64,000 nucleotides of DNA, from positions 124,001 to 188,000 of the forward strand of contig NZ_JAFLNE010000001.1 in assembly GCF_017313225.1 (NCBI RefSeq), in the 5' to 3' direction. Position 1 is the stretch's first letter, and each line of letters begins with the position of its first letter. The notes below the pieces were generated by a model that saw only the letters and a list, made by a program, of their open reading frames with translations, made no database searches and had not been told where the DNA came from. The position numbers and the translations under genes are program-made. Origin of the DNA: Allomuricauda sp. CAU 1633. Lineage in GTDB: Bacteria; Bacteroidota; Bacteroidia; Flavobacteriales; Flavobacteriaceae. Shown in pieces: positions 35,468 through 43,577 of the stretch.

Positions 35468-36822
35468 ATTTTCCGCCCAGTAAGTTTATCATGGATGTGT
35501 ACCGCGGCGCTGTCCGATAAACTCGCAACAAAACAACTGGTGTCCAACAGGATTTTGTAGATTGAGGTATCCGAATTTCTGTAATTTTCAGGCAGACTTT
35601 TAATCAGTAATCGGTCATAATTACTGGCATTCCCTTCTTTAGTATTGATTAAGGCCGTTGTATAGATGTCCAGCAAATCTGAAATTATTCGATACCCTGC
35701 CAGTTCCTTATCCACCACCTCGGTGGATTGGTAAATTTTTTCAACGCTCAACTTTATGATGTCTTCCACCTGTGTTTGATACTTTCCTCTGTCCAATAAC
35801 GCCGAATCAAACTCCCCTTTAAGAATTTCCGTTTCATTCTCAACAAAAACATCAACCGCATCCCTGATCAAGGTATTGATGGCCAGAGCGCGCAAATAAC
35901 TCAATCGGTCACTGGAATGGGTCATGGTGTTGTACTTTTTGGTGTTGATGTTTTCCTTCACCAAATTAATCAAGTATTCCAACGCATACTCCTCTGGAAT
36001 AAGCCCCAGATTAATCCCGTCCTCAAAATCTATGATGGTATAGCAAATATCATCCGCGGCCTCCACCAAATAGGTCAAGGGATGCCTGTAAAACCCAATT
36101 TCTGGATTGGCGGGGTTGGGAACCAGACCTATTTCCTCCACAACTTCTTTGAAGAATTCCTTTTCGGATTGGAAAAAGCCAAACTTTTTGTCTGCTATGT
36201 GCTTGGATGGCTTTTTGGGCAATGAGGCTTTGGGATATTTCATAAAGGCACCTAAGGTGGCATAACTCAACCGAAGCCCTCCGGGAACCCCTTCCCTAGC
36301 CTCTGTCAACAATTTGAATCCGTTGGCATTTCCTTCAAAATCTACCAAATCCTGATATTCCTCTTCGGAAAGTGCGACTTGATATTTTTTGCCATTTCCT
36401 TGCTTAAAATAATTGCCGATGGCCTTTTCCCCGCTATGGCCAAAAGGAGGATTGCCAATATCATGGGCCAAAGCAGCAGCAGCTACTATGGCACCAAAAT
36501 CGTTGAAGTGATAGCCATGCACCTCGGATAAATAGGGATATTTGGCTAAGATTTGTTGTCCCGCAGTGCGTCCCAAGCTACGTCCCACCACCGAAACTTC
36601 CAAGCTATGGGTAAGACGGGTGTGCACAAAATCTTTGTTGGAACCCACACTCATGGGCATGGGCACCACTTGTGTCTTGTCTTGCAGGCTTCTAAATGCG
36701 GACGAGAAAATAATCCGGTCATAATCCACCTCAAAGCCCAAACGGGTCTCTTCCTGCTCTTTGCGAAGTCGCTTATGAGTATCTCCCTGTCGTTTTAAGG
36801 AAAGTAGCTGTTCCCATTCCAT
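35464..36822 (-). CDS. dgt: Deoxyguanosinetriphosphate triphosphohydrolase
   Basis: A 452-residue HD-domain enzyme that hydrolyses dGTP to deoxyguanosine and triphosphate. Visible metal and active-site features are FRSLQDKTQV, the His of HTRLTHSLEV, and the central AHDIGNPPFGHSGE (HD motif near residue 118). A later VEAADDICYTIIDFEDG helix carries the third Asp. It regulates dNTP pools and can restrict phages in some bacteria. It is transcribed alone from a promoter upstream of 36822; no exact -7 box is visible there. Confidence 0.95.
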   Translation of the reverse strand: MEWEQLLSLKRQGDTHKRLRKEQEETRLGFEVDYDRIIFSSAFRSLQDKTQVVPMPMSVGSNKDFVHTRLTHSLEVSVVGRSLGRTAGQQILAKYPYLSEVHGYHFNDFGAIVAAAALAHDIGNPPFGHSGEKAIGNYFKQGNGKKYQVALSEEEYQDLVDFEGNANGFKLLTEAREGVPGGLRLSYATLGAFMKYPKASLPKKPSKHIADKKFGFFQSEKEFFKEVVEEIGLVPNPANPEIGFYRHPLTYLVEAADDICYTIIDFEDGINLGLIPEEYALEYLINLVKENINTKKYNTMTHSSDRLSYLRALAINTLIRDAVDVFVENETEILKGEFDSALLDRGKYQTQVEDIIKLSVEKIYQSTEVVDKELAGYRIISDLLDIYTTALINTKEGNASNYDRLLIKSLPENYRNSDTSIYKILLDTSCFVASLSDSAAVHIHDKLTGRKI

Positions 36823-36921
36823 TCGTAGTTAATTTGAAGCGCAATATACGATCAACCTTTATCAACTCAAAAGAAAGCAAGGCATCACTGGTAACTTTCG
36901 CAATACTAGAAGTTTTAATGA

Positions 36922-36970
36922 TTACTTAAACTTAACATTACGGTTAAGAAATATCCAGCGAGGACTTTTG
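36922..36970 (+). promoter_or_regulatory. Pho-box-like 11-bp repeats with GAnnTTTG -7 box
   Basis: Units TTACTTA (36922), TAACATT (36933) and TTAAGAA (36944) are spaced 11 bp apart and include the shared octamer CTTAACAT (36931-36938). Twelve bases after the last unit lies GACTTTTG (36963-36970), one mismatch from TAnnTTTG. The same 12-base distance and the same GAnnTTTG box occur in front of the PiT gene. No coding sequence follows for 175 bases; the promoter appears to drive the non-coding RNA candidate at 36975-37060. Confidence 0.55.
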
Positions 36971-36974
36971 AAGT

Positions 36975-37060
36975 TTATTTAAGGATTTCTTTACGGATAT
37001 TAGTTTTTGTCGACTATTCTTCGAAATCCTAGGGGTTGCCTTTTCAGGCAGCCCTTTTTT
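36975..37060 (+). ncRNA. Candidate small RNA of about 85 nt ending in a terminator
   Basis: The gap between dgt and the porin (36823-37148) has no credible protein gene but has the parts of a small RNA gene: a promoter at 36922-36970, a perfect 8-bp stem AGGATTTC (36982-36989) / GAAATCCT (37023-37030) enclosing 33 bases, and two bases later a rho-independent terminator (37033-37060). The terminator cannot serve dgt, which runs the other way and begins at 36822, nor the porin, which starts downstream. Promoter similarity to the porin and PiT elements suggests induction under phosphate starvation. No known RNA family is recognised. Confidence 0.5.
37033..37060 (+). terminator. Terminator of the small RNA candidate
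   Basis: Stem GGGTTGCC (37033-37040) and GGCAGCCC (37047-37054) with one T-G wobble, loop TTTTCA and six T residues (37055-37060). It functions on the plus strand only. Confidence 0.88.
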
Positions 37061-37081
37061 GTCGATAATACTTCTTTAAAA

Positions 37082-37125
37082 TAACATAAAAGAAACGTTA
37101 TCTTAACATTAGGTATTGTTCTTTG
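37082..37125 (+). promoter_or_regulatory. Pho-box-like repeats upstream of the phosphate porin
   Basis: TAACATA (37082), AAACGTT (37093, degenerate) and TAACATT (37104) are exactly 11 bp apart, with CTTAACAT at 37102-37109. A weak -7 element GTTCTTTG (37118-37125) follows, as expected for an activator-dependent promoter. The porin ATG is at 37149. Confidence 0.6.
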
Positions 37126-37148
37126 CAGCGACAAAAACTAGTACCGTA

Positions 37149-38360
37149 ATGAATTTCAAAAAGTTAGCCCTTTATGGGTTATTCTTTCTTTTTCTATGTG
37201 TGCCTTTTTCTTATTCACAGGAATTTCAACCTTCAACTTTTGGCAACGGTTTATTAAACTTTATGGGCAAAGACAGCACTTGGTCTGCAAAGGTAGGGGC
37301 AAGAATGCAACTTTTATCTGTTTCAAGTTGGAGTAAGAATGATGAAGGCTATGGAAATCCAGAGCAAAACTTCTTGGTCCGTAGAGCACGACTAAAATTT
37401 GATGGTTTTGTTCACTCTCCAAAGCTTGTTTACAAGATAGAATTGGGGTTGTCAAACCGTGATATTTCAGGAGGGTCACAGTTCACTGGAAACACTCCCA
37501 GATATATTTTGGACGCTGTGGTAAAATGGAATTTTTACCAAAATTTTGTGCTGTGGTTTGGGCAAACCAAGCTGCCAGGAAACATAGAGAGGGTAATTTC
37601 ATCAGGAAATTTACAACAGGTGGATCGTTCCTTGCTCAACAGCAGGTTTAATATTGATCGGGACATGGGGTTTCAGTTAAGGCACCATTTTACATTGGGC
37701 AAAAAGATGTTGGTCCGAGAAAAATTTGCTTTTTCCCAAGGAGAGGGCAGAAATGTCACCGAAGGCAATCTTGGCGGCCACCAATATACCTCCCGGCTGG
37801 AATTATTGCCTTTTGGCAAATTTACTGCCAAAGGTGACTACTTGGGAGCCGATCTGCAACGGGAGGAAACCGTAAAATTAATGCTCGGTGCTACATATGA
37901 TATCAATAAGGATGCTGTGAAAACCCGAAGCAACATGGGCAACTATATGTTCAATGATGTGGGGCTTTACCAAACCGACATATCCACTGTGTTTTTAGAC
38001 TTTATGTTGAAATACAATGGATTCTCATTTATGGGTGAATATGCCAATCGTGATTCGGACAGTCCCATTGCCCTAAACTCTGATGGCTCCGAAACGGGAG
38101 ATACGGTGCAGGTTGGTAATGGGCTAAACCTACAAACAGGATATCTTTTTGAAAATAATTGGGAAGTTTCAGGACGGTTTACCAATATTCACTTAAATGA
38201 GACAATAACTGGGAAGGAACGTGAAAAACAATATACCTTGGGAGTTTCAAAATATATTGTTGGGCATAAATTAAAGGTACAAACCGATTTAAGTTACTTA
38301 ACTTTAAGCAATGGCATTGATGAACTAATGTGGCGTTTACAAATGGAGGTACATCTCTAA
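37149..38360 (+). CDS. Phosphate-selective porin (OprO/OprP family)
   Basis: A 403-residue outer-membrane porin with a signal peptide ending PFSYSQ (about residue 24). The mature part matches the OprP/PF07396 fold: an N-terminal strand with WSAKVGARMQL, the RRARLKFDGF block and the FGQTKLPGNIERV segment, then many amphipathic strands. Family trimers pass phosphate or polyphosphate through arginine ladders. The ATG at 37149 is chosen because it begins the signal peptide; an upstream start at 37116 lies in the promoter. The PiT transporter gene follows 73 bp downstream with its own Pho-like element, so outer- and inner-membrane uptake are encoded together. Confidence 0.93.
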   Translation: MNFKKLALYGLFFLFLCVPFSYSQEFQPSTFGNGLLNFMGKDSTWSAKVGARMQLLSVSSWSKNDEGYGNPEQNFLVRRARLKFDGFVHSPKLVYKIELGLSNRDISGGSQFTGNTPRYILDAVVKWNFYQNFVLWFGQTKLPGNIERVISSGNLQQVDRSLLNSRFNIDRDMGFQLRHHFTLGKKMLVREKFAFSQGEGRNVTEGNLGGHQYTSRLELLPFGKFTAKGDYLGADLQREETVKLMLGATYDINKDAVKTRSNMGNYMFNDVGLYQTDISTVFLDFMLKYNGFSFMGEYANRDSDSPIALNSDGSETGDTVQVGNGLNLQTGYLFENNWEVSGRFTNIHLNETITGKEREKQYTLGVSKYIVGHKLKVQTDLSYLTLSNGIDELMWRLQMEVHL

Positions 38361-38370
38361 AAGATAACCT

Positions 38371-38408
38371 TAACATAACTTAAGCATTGGTCTTTATCAA
38401 GATATTTG
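38371..38408 (+). promoter_or_regulatory. Pho-box-like repeat and GAnnTTTG -7 box upstream of PiT
   Basis: TAACATA (38371) and AAGCATT (38382) are 11 bp apart, with the octamer CTTAACAT at 38369-38376. Twelve bases after the second unit lies GATATTTG (38401-38408). The element arrangement equals that at 36922-36970. The PiT ATG is at 38434. Confidence 0.6.
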
Positions 38409-38433
38409 AACAATTTTTTCTGAAGTATTAACT

Positions 38434-40704
38434 ATGGATAATATCTACCTCGTAATAATGGTTGCCCTGGCAGTTTTGGCCATCACAGATTTGGTCGTCG
38501 GTGTCAGTAATGATGCTGTAAATTTCCTAAACTCTGCACTGGGATCAAAAGCTATTTCCTTTAAGACCATAATGGTAGTGGCAAGTATTGGTATTGCCTT
38601 GGGTGCCATGTCATCGAGCGGGATGATGGAAGTGGCCCGAAAAGGTATTTTTAACCCTTCAGAATTTGTTTTCGCAGAGATCATGATAATTTTCATGGCA
38701 GTAATGATTACGGACGTGCTGTTGTTGGATTTTTTCAATACACTGGGCATGCCCACCTCCACTACGGTTTCCATTGTTTTTGAATTATTGGGTGCGGCTG
38801 TAGCCATGGCATTGATTAAAGTTTCAGGAACGGGTGGCGGCTTCGAAGCCTTGGGAAGCTACATCAATACAGATAAAGCCACAGAAATTATTTTAGGTAT
38901 TTTGCTCTCTGTGGTCATAGCTTTTAGTATTGGGGCCATTGTTCAATTTTTTTCCAGATTATTGATTTCTTTCCGGTTCAATGAGCAACCCAAATGGATT
39001 GGCTCCGTTTTTGGCGGGTTGGCCATTACCGCTATCATACATTTTATCTTGGTAAAAGGATTAAAAAGTGCCAACCTGTTTGATGGAGCACTTACCGAGG
39101 TTGCCAACACACAACCTGAGCTTTTTTTACTGGGTAATTTTATCTTTTGGATGATTGTTTCTTTGGTGCTTACCTCTACTTTTAAACTTAACATCTATAA
39201 AATCATTATTACTTTGGGAACATTTGCATTGGCCATGGCCTTTGCAGGGAACGATTTGGTAAATTTTATTGGTGTACCCATTGCAGCTTGGCAATCCTTT
39301 CAGGATTGGCAGGCTTCTGGAATTGCAGCTTCTGAATATTCCATGGGTGGATTGGCCGCGGCAGTACAAACCCCAACATATTTATTGTTGATTTCCGGAT
39401 TGGTGATGATCATTACCCTTTGGCTATCCACCAAGGCACGTTATGTAACAGAGACCGAAATCAATCTTGCGCGCGAAGGGGAAGGGGAAGAACGCTTTCA
39501 ACCCAATTTTCTTTCAAGGCAAATTGTGAAATTCTCAATGACAGCATTCGACAGTTTGTCCAATACCGTCCCTAATGGATTTCGTAGTCGGGTTTCGGGA
39601 AGACTTACCAAACCCAACCAATACATTCCTAAAGGCAAAGTGCAAGATATGCCTGCCTTTGATATGGTAAGGGCCTCTGTAAACCTCATGGTGGCCAGTG
39701 TACTTATTTCTGTGGCCACTTCCATGAAACTACCGTTGTCAACTACCTATGTAACCTTTATGGTGGCCATGGGAAGTTCGTTGGCTGATCGGGCATGGGG
39801 CTCCGAAAGTGCGGTGTATAGGGTAGCCGGTGTACTCAATGTTATTGGAGGTTGGTTCTTTACGGCCATTTGTGCTTTTGTGGCGGCAGCTACCATTGCG
39901 TATTTACTTCACATAGGAGGCTTTGTTGCTCTTATTTTACTATTGGTTTTTGCCGGAGTGCTTTTGGTCAGAAATTATTTGAGCCATACCCGTAAAAAAG
40001 TAGAAAACAAAGTAGATGATATCTTAAGAAAGGCCGAGAGCAGTTCCATACAAGGGGTTATTGAAGAAAGTGCAACCAATATTGCCAGTGTTATTAAAAG
40101 AAGCAACAAGATATATACAGGTGCCATAAACGGTTTGGCCAAACACGACCTTGAGGCCTTAAAAAAGAACAATAAGGGAGTTAAAAAGTTATCCAAGGAA
40201 GTGGATGGTCTCAAAAACAACGTATACTATTTCATCAAAAATTTGGATGAATCCAGTGTGGGAGGAGCCAGTAACTTTTATATTACCTTGCTGGGTGTAC
40301 TCCAAGATTTTACACAATCATTGGAATATATTTCCAAAGTAAGCTACACCCATGTACGCAACAATCACAAAAAGTTGAAGTACAACCAAATCAAGGAACT
40401 TAAGGATTTAGATCATCTGTTGGAAGATTTGTTCCACAAGACCGATGAAACTTTCAGTCAAAAATCCTTTGATAATATTGCCCGAATTTTAGATAATAAA
40501 GACCAGTATTTTGATTTGATTTCGGAGAAAATGGAAAAGCAGGTGGCCCGTACAAGAACCGAGGAGACCAGCCCAAAGAATACCACATTGTACTTTTCAC
40601 TGCTCACTGAAAGCAAGGATATGGTTAAAGCCACCATTAAATTATTGGAGCTCTACTATTCTGAGCATGATAGTACCGTGGAGCCTGCTCGAATAGAAAA
40701 GTAA
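38434..40704 (+). CDS. Inorganic phosphate transporter (PiT) with C-terminal PhoU-like domain
   Basis: A 756-residue protein. The first 520 residues are a PiT/SLC20 carrier with about 11-12 membrane helices and the two signature repeats: GVSNDAVNFLNSALGS near residue 23 and GNDLVNFIGVPIAA near 272, plus LPLSTTYVTFMVAMGSSLADR near 435. The last 230 residues are charged, helical and cytoplasmic, resembling the PhoU/DUF47 proteins that restrain Pit carriers. E. coli PitA lacks this tail; in many bacteria the DUF47/PhoU partner is a separate gene, so here regulator and carrier are fused. The family uses H+ or Na+ symport with phosphate (metal-phosphate in PitA). It sits behind a Pho-like element and the phosphate porin. 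Confidence 0.94.
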   Translation: MDNIYLVIMVALAVLAITDLVVGVSNDAVNFLNSALGSKAISFKTIMVVASIGIALGAMSSSGMMEVARKGIFNPSEFVFAEIMIIFMAVMITDVLLLDFFNTLGMPTSTTVSIVFELLGAAVAMALIKVSGTGGGFEALGSYINTDKATEIILGILLSVVIAFSIGAIVQFFSRLLISFRFNEQPKWIGSVFGGLAITAIIHFILVKGLKSANLFDGALTEVANTQPELFLLGNFIFWMIVSLVLTSTFKLNIYKIIITLGTFALAMAFAGNDLVNFIGVPIAAWQSFQDWQASGIAASEYSMGGLAAAVQTPTYLLLISGLVMIITLWLSTKARYVTETEINLAREGEGEERFQPNFLSRQIVKFSMTAFDSLSNTVPNGFRSRVSGRLTKPNQYIPKGKVQDMPAFDMVRASVNLMVASVLISVATSMKLPLSTTYVTFMVAMGSSLADRAWGSESAVYRVAGVLNVIGGWFFTAICAFVAAATIAYLLHIGGFVALILLLVFAGVLLVRNYLSHTRKKVENKVDDILRKAESSSIQGVIEESATNIASVIKRSNKIYTGAINGLAKHDLEALKKNNKGVKKLSKEVDGLKNNVYYFIKNLDESSVGGASNFYITLLGVLQDFTQSLEYISKVSYTHVRNNHKKLKYNQIKELKDLDHLLEDLFHKTDETFSQKSFDNIARILDNKDQYFDLISEKMEKQVARTRTEETSPKNTTLYFSLLTESKDMVKATIKLLELYYSEHDSTVEPARIEK

Positions 40705-40709
40705 AAAAC

Positions 40710-40739
40710 CGCATAGTTTATGTATTTTTGAGCTATGCG
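40710..40739 (+). promoter_or_regulatory. -7 box inside a perfect inverted repeat, DUF6503 gene
   Basis: TATTTTTG (40723-40730) is an exact TAnnTTTG match ending four bases before the ATG at 40735. It is enclosed by CGCATAG (40710-40716) and CTATGCG (40733-40739), whose right arm contains the start codon. Because a transcript would begin at the ATG, the left arm is not transcribed, so the repeat is more likely a protein-binding site than an RNA hairpin. Confidence 0.45.
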
Positions 40740-41442
40740 TTACTTTATTTTATTCTTGGCGGTCTGCCATAGTACCATTTCCCAGGCACAGGATATCACG
40801 GCCCAACAACTTTTGGACAAAACCATTGCGTTTCACGACCCCAATGGCATTTGGAAAACCTTTGATGGTGAGTTCAAAGTGCTCATGGAAACTCCCAACT
40901 CCAGCGACAGGTTGAGCACGATAACGCTCAATATTCCAAAGCAATACTTTCAACTCTTGGTAGAAAAGGATGGGGTTTCCTATAGCTATGCTTTTGACAA
41001 AGGAAACTGTATCACCACACTTAACGGTTCCACTGATATAAGTGATGAGGATAGAAAGACCTACAGGCTTACTTGTGACCGTGGGGAAATGATGAAAAAT
41101 TACTACACGTATCTCTATGGGCTTCCGATGAAACTGAAGGATCCTGGCACTCTTTTACATGATAAAGTGCAAAAGAAGACCTTTAAAGGAAAGGAATACT
41201 TGGTGTTGAAGGTTACTTATGACGAAAAGGTAGGCAGTGACGTTTGGTATTTCTATTTTGACCCTAAGACCTATGCTATGGAAGTGTACCAATTTTACCA
41301 TGATGAAAGCAAAAACGATGGGGAGTATATTCTTTTAGAAGGCCTGGAGGAAATCAATGGTATACAAATGCCAAAAACCCGGGCTTGGTACATGAACAAG
41401 GACGACAAGTATCTGGGCACGGATATTTTGACCAAATCTTAG
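40735..41442 (+). CDS. Exported DUF6503-like protein
   Basis: A 235-residue periplasmic or outer-membrane protein with a signal peptide ending SQAQ (about residue 19). LDKTIAFHDPNGIWKTFDGEF and the later DVWYFYFDPKTYAMEVYQFYHDE fit a Bacteroidota family now called DUF6503, which has a LolA/outer-membrane-lipoprotein-sorting-like fold. There is no lipobox. Function is not known. It is separated from PiT by 30 bp but has its own promoter, and its gene converges with nadD. Confidence 0.75.
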   Translation: MRYFILFLAVCHSTISQAQDITAQQLLDKTIAFHDPNGIWKTFDGEFKVLMETPNSSDRLSTITLNIPKQYFQLLVEKDGVSYSYAFDKGNCITTLNGSTDISDEDRKTYRLTCDRGEMMKNYYTYLYGLPMKLKDPGTLLHDKVQKKTFKGKEYLVLKVTYDEKVGSDVWYFYFDPKTYAMEVYQFYHDESKNDGEYILLEGLEEINGIQMPKTRAWYMNKDDKYLGTDILTKS

Positions 41443-41456
41443 TCAAAAGTAACTAC

Positions 41457-42041
41457 CTACCTATAAAAATTCATCTCATCCATATATTTCCAAACCGCAT
41501 AAGGAAGCAAAGGCCTTATGTTCTTGCCTTTTTTATGCTCCCTGCGAATAAAGGTGGAGGAAATCTCCATAATGGGTGCATTGACCTTGGTAATTTTGGG
41601 GTGATCCTTAAACTGATGGTCCATTTTTCCTTCTGAAATTCTAGGATACACATAAAGGGAATAATGCTCCAAGATGGTTTCATAATTTTTCCACTTGTGG
41701 AAGCTTTTTAGGTTATCCTCTCCCATAATCAACGAAAATTGATGGTCTTTCCCATAGCTTTCATCCAAATGAACCAGCGTATTTATGGTATAATTGGGTT
41801 GTGGTAGATCAAACTCGATCTTGCTGGGTTTTAATTTGGGATACTCCTGCACGGCTTCATACACCATTTGATACCGATGATGGTCATCCAACAAGGATTG
41901 TTTGGTCTTAAAGGGACTTTGTGGGGTAATCACAAACCAAACCTCATCCAAATCTGAAAACTCCACCAAATGGTTGGCTATCACCAAATGACCAATATGA
42001 ATAGGGTTGAATGTTCCAAAGAAGAGCCCTACCTTTTTCAT
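41457..42041 (-). CDS. nadD: Nicotinate-nucleotide adenylyltransferase
   Basis: A 194-residue nucleotidyltransferase forming deamido-NAD from nicotinate mononucleotide and ATP. The N-terminal motif GLFFGTFNPIHIGHL contains the GTFNPxHxGH signature, and the C-terminal ISSTFIRRE matches the second ATP motif ISSTxIR. The ATG at 42041 is used because it starts six residues before the motif; 12 extra codons upstream overlap the gmk gene. It is the last gene of the yicC-gmk-nadD operon and begins 4 bp after the gmk stop. Confidence 0.95.
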   Translation of the reverse strand: MKKVGLFFGTFNPIHIGHLVIANHLVEFSDLDEVWFVITPQSPFKTKQSLLDDHHRYQMVYEAVQEYPKLKPSKIEFDLPQPNYTINTLVHLDESYGKDHQFSLIMGEDNLKSFHKWKNYETILEHYSLYVYPRISEGKMDHQFKDHPKITKVNAPIMEISSTFIRREHKKGKNIRPLLPYAVWKYMDEMNFYR

Positions 42042-42045
42042 TGTG

Positions 42046-42639
42046 CTAATCTTCTTTTCGATTCTTAGCGCCAACAAAATCAGCTACCAAGGCATGGGCT
42101 TCTTTTAAGGCCACATCCAAATCGTAGTTTTTGATGATTTTATCAAATTGGGGGGCCGTGGCAAGTTCCACGGATGCCTTTGCTATCCGCATATTGATTT
42201 TGTCATCGCTTTCGGTGCTACGCTTCTTTAATCGGATTTTGAGCTCATCCACACTGGGTGGCTTCACAAAAACGGCTAAGGTCTCTTCTGGAAATTTCTT
42301 TTTGATTCGAAGTCCCCCAGAAACATCAATATCAAAAATGACATTTTTTCCTTCGGCCCAAAGACGTTCCACCTCACTTTTTAAGGTGCCATAAAAATTA
42401 TCGCGATAGACTTCCTCCCACTCCAAAAAATCCCCTTGTTTAATATGCTTTTTAAACTCGGAAATGGACATGAAATAATAATTCTCCCCGTGTTTCTCCT
42501 TTCCTCTTCTAGGTCGGGAGGTGGCAGAAATGGAAAAGGCAAGATTCAGTTCGGGTTGGTCCAGTAAATACTTGACAATGGTAGTTTTTCCACTCCCGGA
42601 AGGTGCTGAAAAAATAATAAGTTTCCCCCCTTCTGTCAT
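42046..42639 (-). CDS. gmk: Guanylate kinase
   Basis: A 197-residue P-loop kinase converting GMP to GDP. The P-loop is SAPSGSGKTT (residues 11-20), followed by SATSRPRRGKEKHGENYYF, which binds GMP, and the lid/adenine region RLKKRSTESDD. The length is typical. Its start overlaps the yicC stop (ATGA, 42639-42636), so translation is coupled. Confidence 0.97.
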   Translation of the reverse strand: MTEGGKLIIFSAPSGSGKTTIVKYLLDQPELNLAFSISATSRPRRGKEKHGENYYFMSISEFKKHIKQGDFLEWEEVYRDNFYGTLKSEVERLWAEGKNVIFDIDVSGGLRIKKKFPEETLAVFVKPPSVDELKIRLKKRSTESDDKINMRIAKASVELATAPQFDKIIKNYDLDVALKEAHALVADFVGAKNRKED

Positions 42640-43493
42640 AGTACATTGAGCATTTGTTCTTTGATCTTTTCCAATTCATCCTTCATTTGCACCACCAATT
42701 GCTGCATGGGAGCATAATTGGCCTTGGAACCAATGGTATTGATTTCCCTGCCTATTTCCTGAGCGATGAATCCCAACTTTTTCCCGTTGGAGTCGTCGGA
42801 TTTCAAAGTAGTTTCAAAATAATTCAAGTGATTGGCCAAGCGTACTTTCTCCTCGGTAACATCGTACTTCTCCAAATAGTAGATCAATTCCTGTTCAAAT
42901 CGATTGGCATCCAATTCAACCTTAAGATCGGACACAGCCTTTTCCAAACGTTCCCGCACTGTTGCCAAACGTTCGGGATCCATGGTGTTGACTTGATCCA
43001 GCAAAGAGGTCAAATTTTTAAGACGTTCCACAAAATCCTGCTCCAACACTTTTCCCTCTTCACTCCTGAACGTATTAATTTCGGAAAGTGCTTGTTTCAT
43101 GGCTTCTTTTATGGCCTCATATTCAGCTTCGTCAATATCGTTCTTGTCGGTTTTAAGCGTGTCGGGCATGCGCAATGCCAATTCCAACAGTTTTATATCA
43201 TCTCCCTTGGCTATTTGGGCCAATTGTTCCATATAATTTTTAACCACCCCTTTATTGATTTCAGCCGTGGTTTCTTCCCCGGTGATTTCAACATAGAGCC
43301 CCAAATCCACCTTTCCGCGAACAAGCTCATCAGCTATCATTTTCCGAAGTTCCAATTCCTTTTCTCGATAGGATTGCGGAATTCTGGCATTGATGTCCAA
43401 ACTCTTACTGTTAAGCGATTTGAGTTCCACAGTAATTTTCTTGGATGGAAGCTGCGCCACATGCTTCCCAAAACCGGTCATGGATTGAATCAT
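42636..43493 (-). CDS. yicC: YicC family endoribonuclease-like protein
   Basis: A 285-residue protein with the family opening MIQSMTGFG and KSLNSKSLDI, and the C-terminal DUF1732 block FIAQEIGREINTIGSKAN. E. coli YicC is a metal-dependent endoribonuclease that promotes decay of the small RNA RyhB. It leads the operon with gmk and nadD, a frequent arrangement. An exact minus-strand -7 box TACCTTTG (43520-43513) lies 19 bases before the ATG. Confidence 0.94.
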   Translation of the reverse strand: MIQSMTGFGKHVAQLPSKKITVELKSLNSKSLDINARIPQSYREKELELRKMIADELVRGKVDLGLYVEITGEETTAEINKGVVKNYMEQLAQIAKGDDIKLLELALRMPDTLKTDKNDIDEAEYEAIKEAMKQALSEINTFRSEEGKVLEQDFVERLKNLTSLLDQVNTMDPERLATVRERLEKAVSDLKVELDANRFEQELIYYLEKYDVTEEKVRLANHLNYFETTLKSDDSNGKKLGFIAQEIGREINTIGSKANYAPMQQLVVQMKDELEKIKEQMLNVL

Positions 43494-43512
43494 ATAGAAA
43501 TGTATATTTCGC

Positions 43513-43520
43513 CAAAGGTA
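43513..43520 (-). promoter_or_regulatory. -7 box of the yicC-gmk-nadD operon
   Basis: Reads TACCTTTG on the minus strand, an exact TAnnTTTG match. It separates the housekeeping operon from the upstream sugar operon, which runs in the same direction. Confidence 0.5.
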
Positions 43521-43577
43521 ACCAAAATAGCTTTTGGCCCCTTGACCTTCATGAATGTGGGATTTAAGAAGAGAAAA

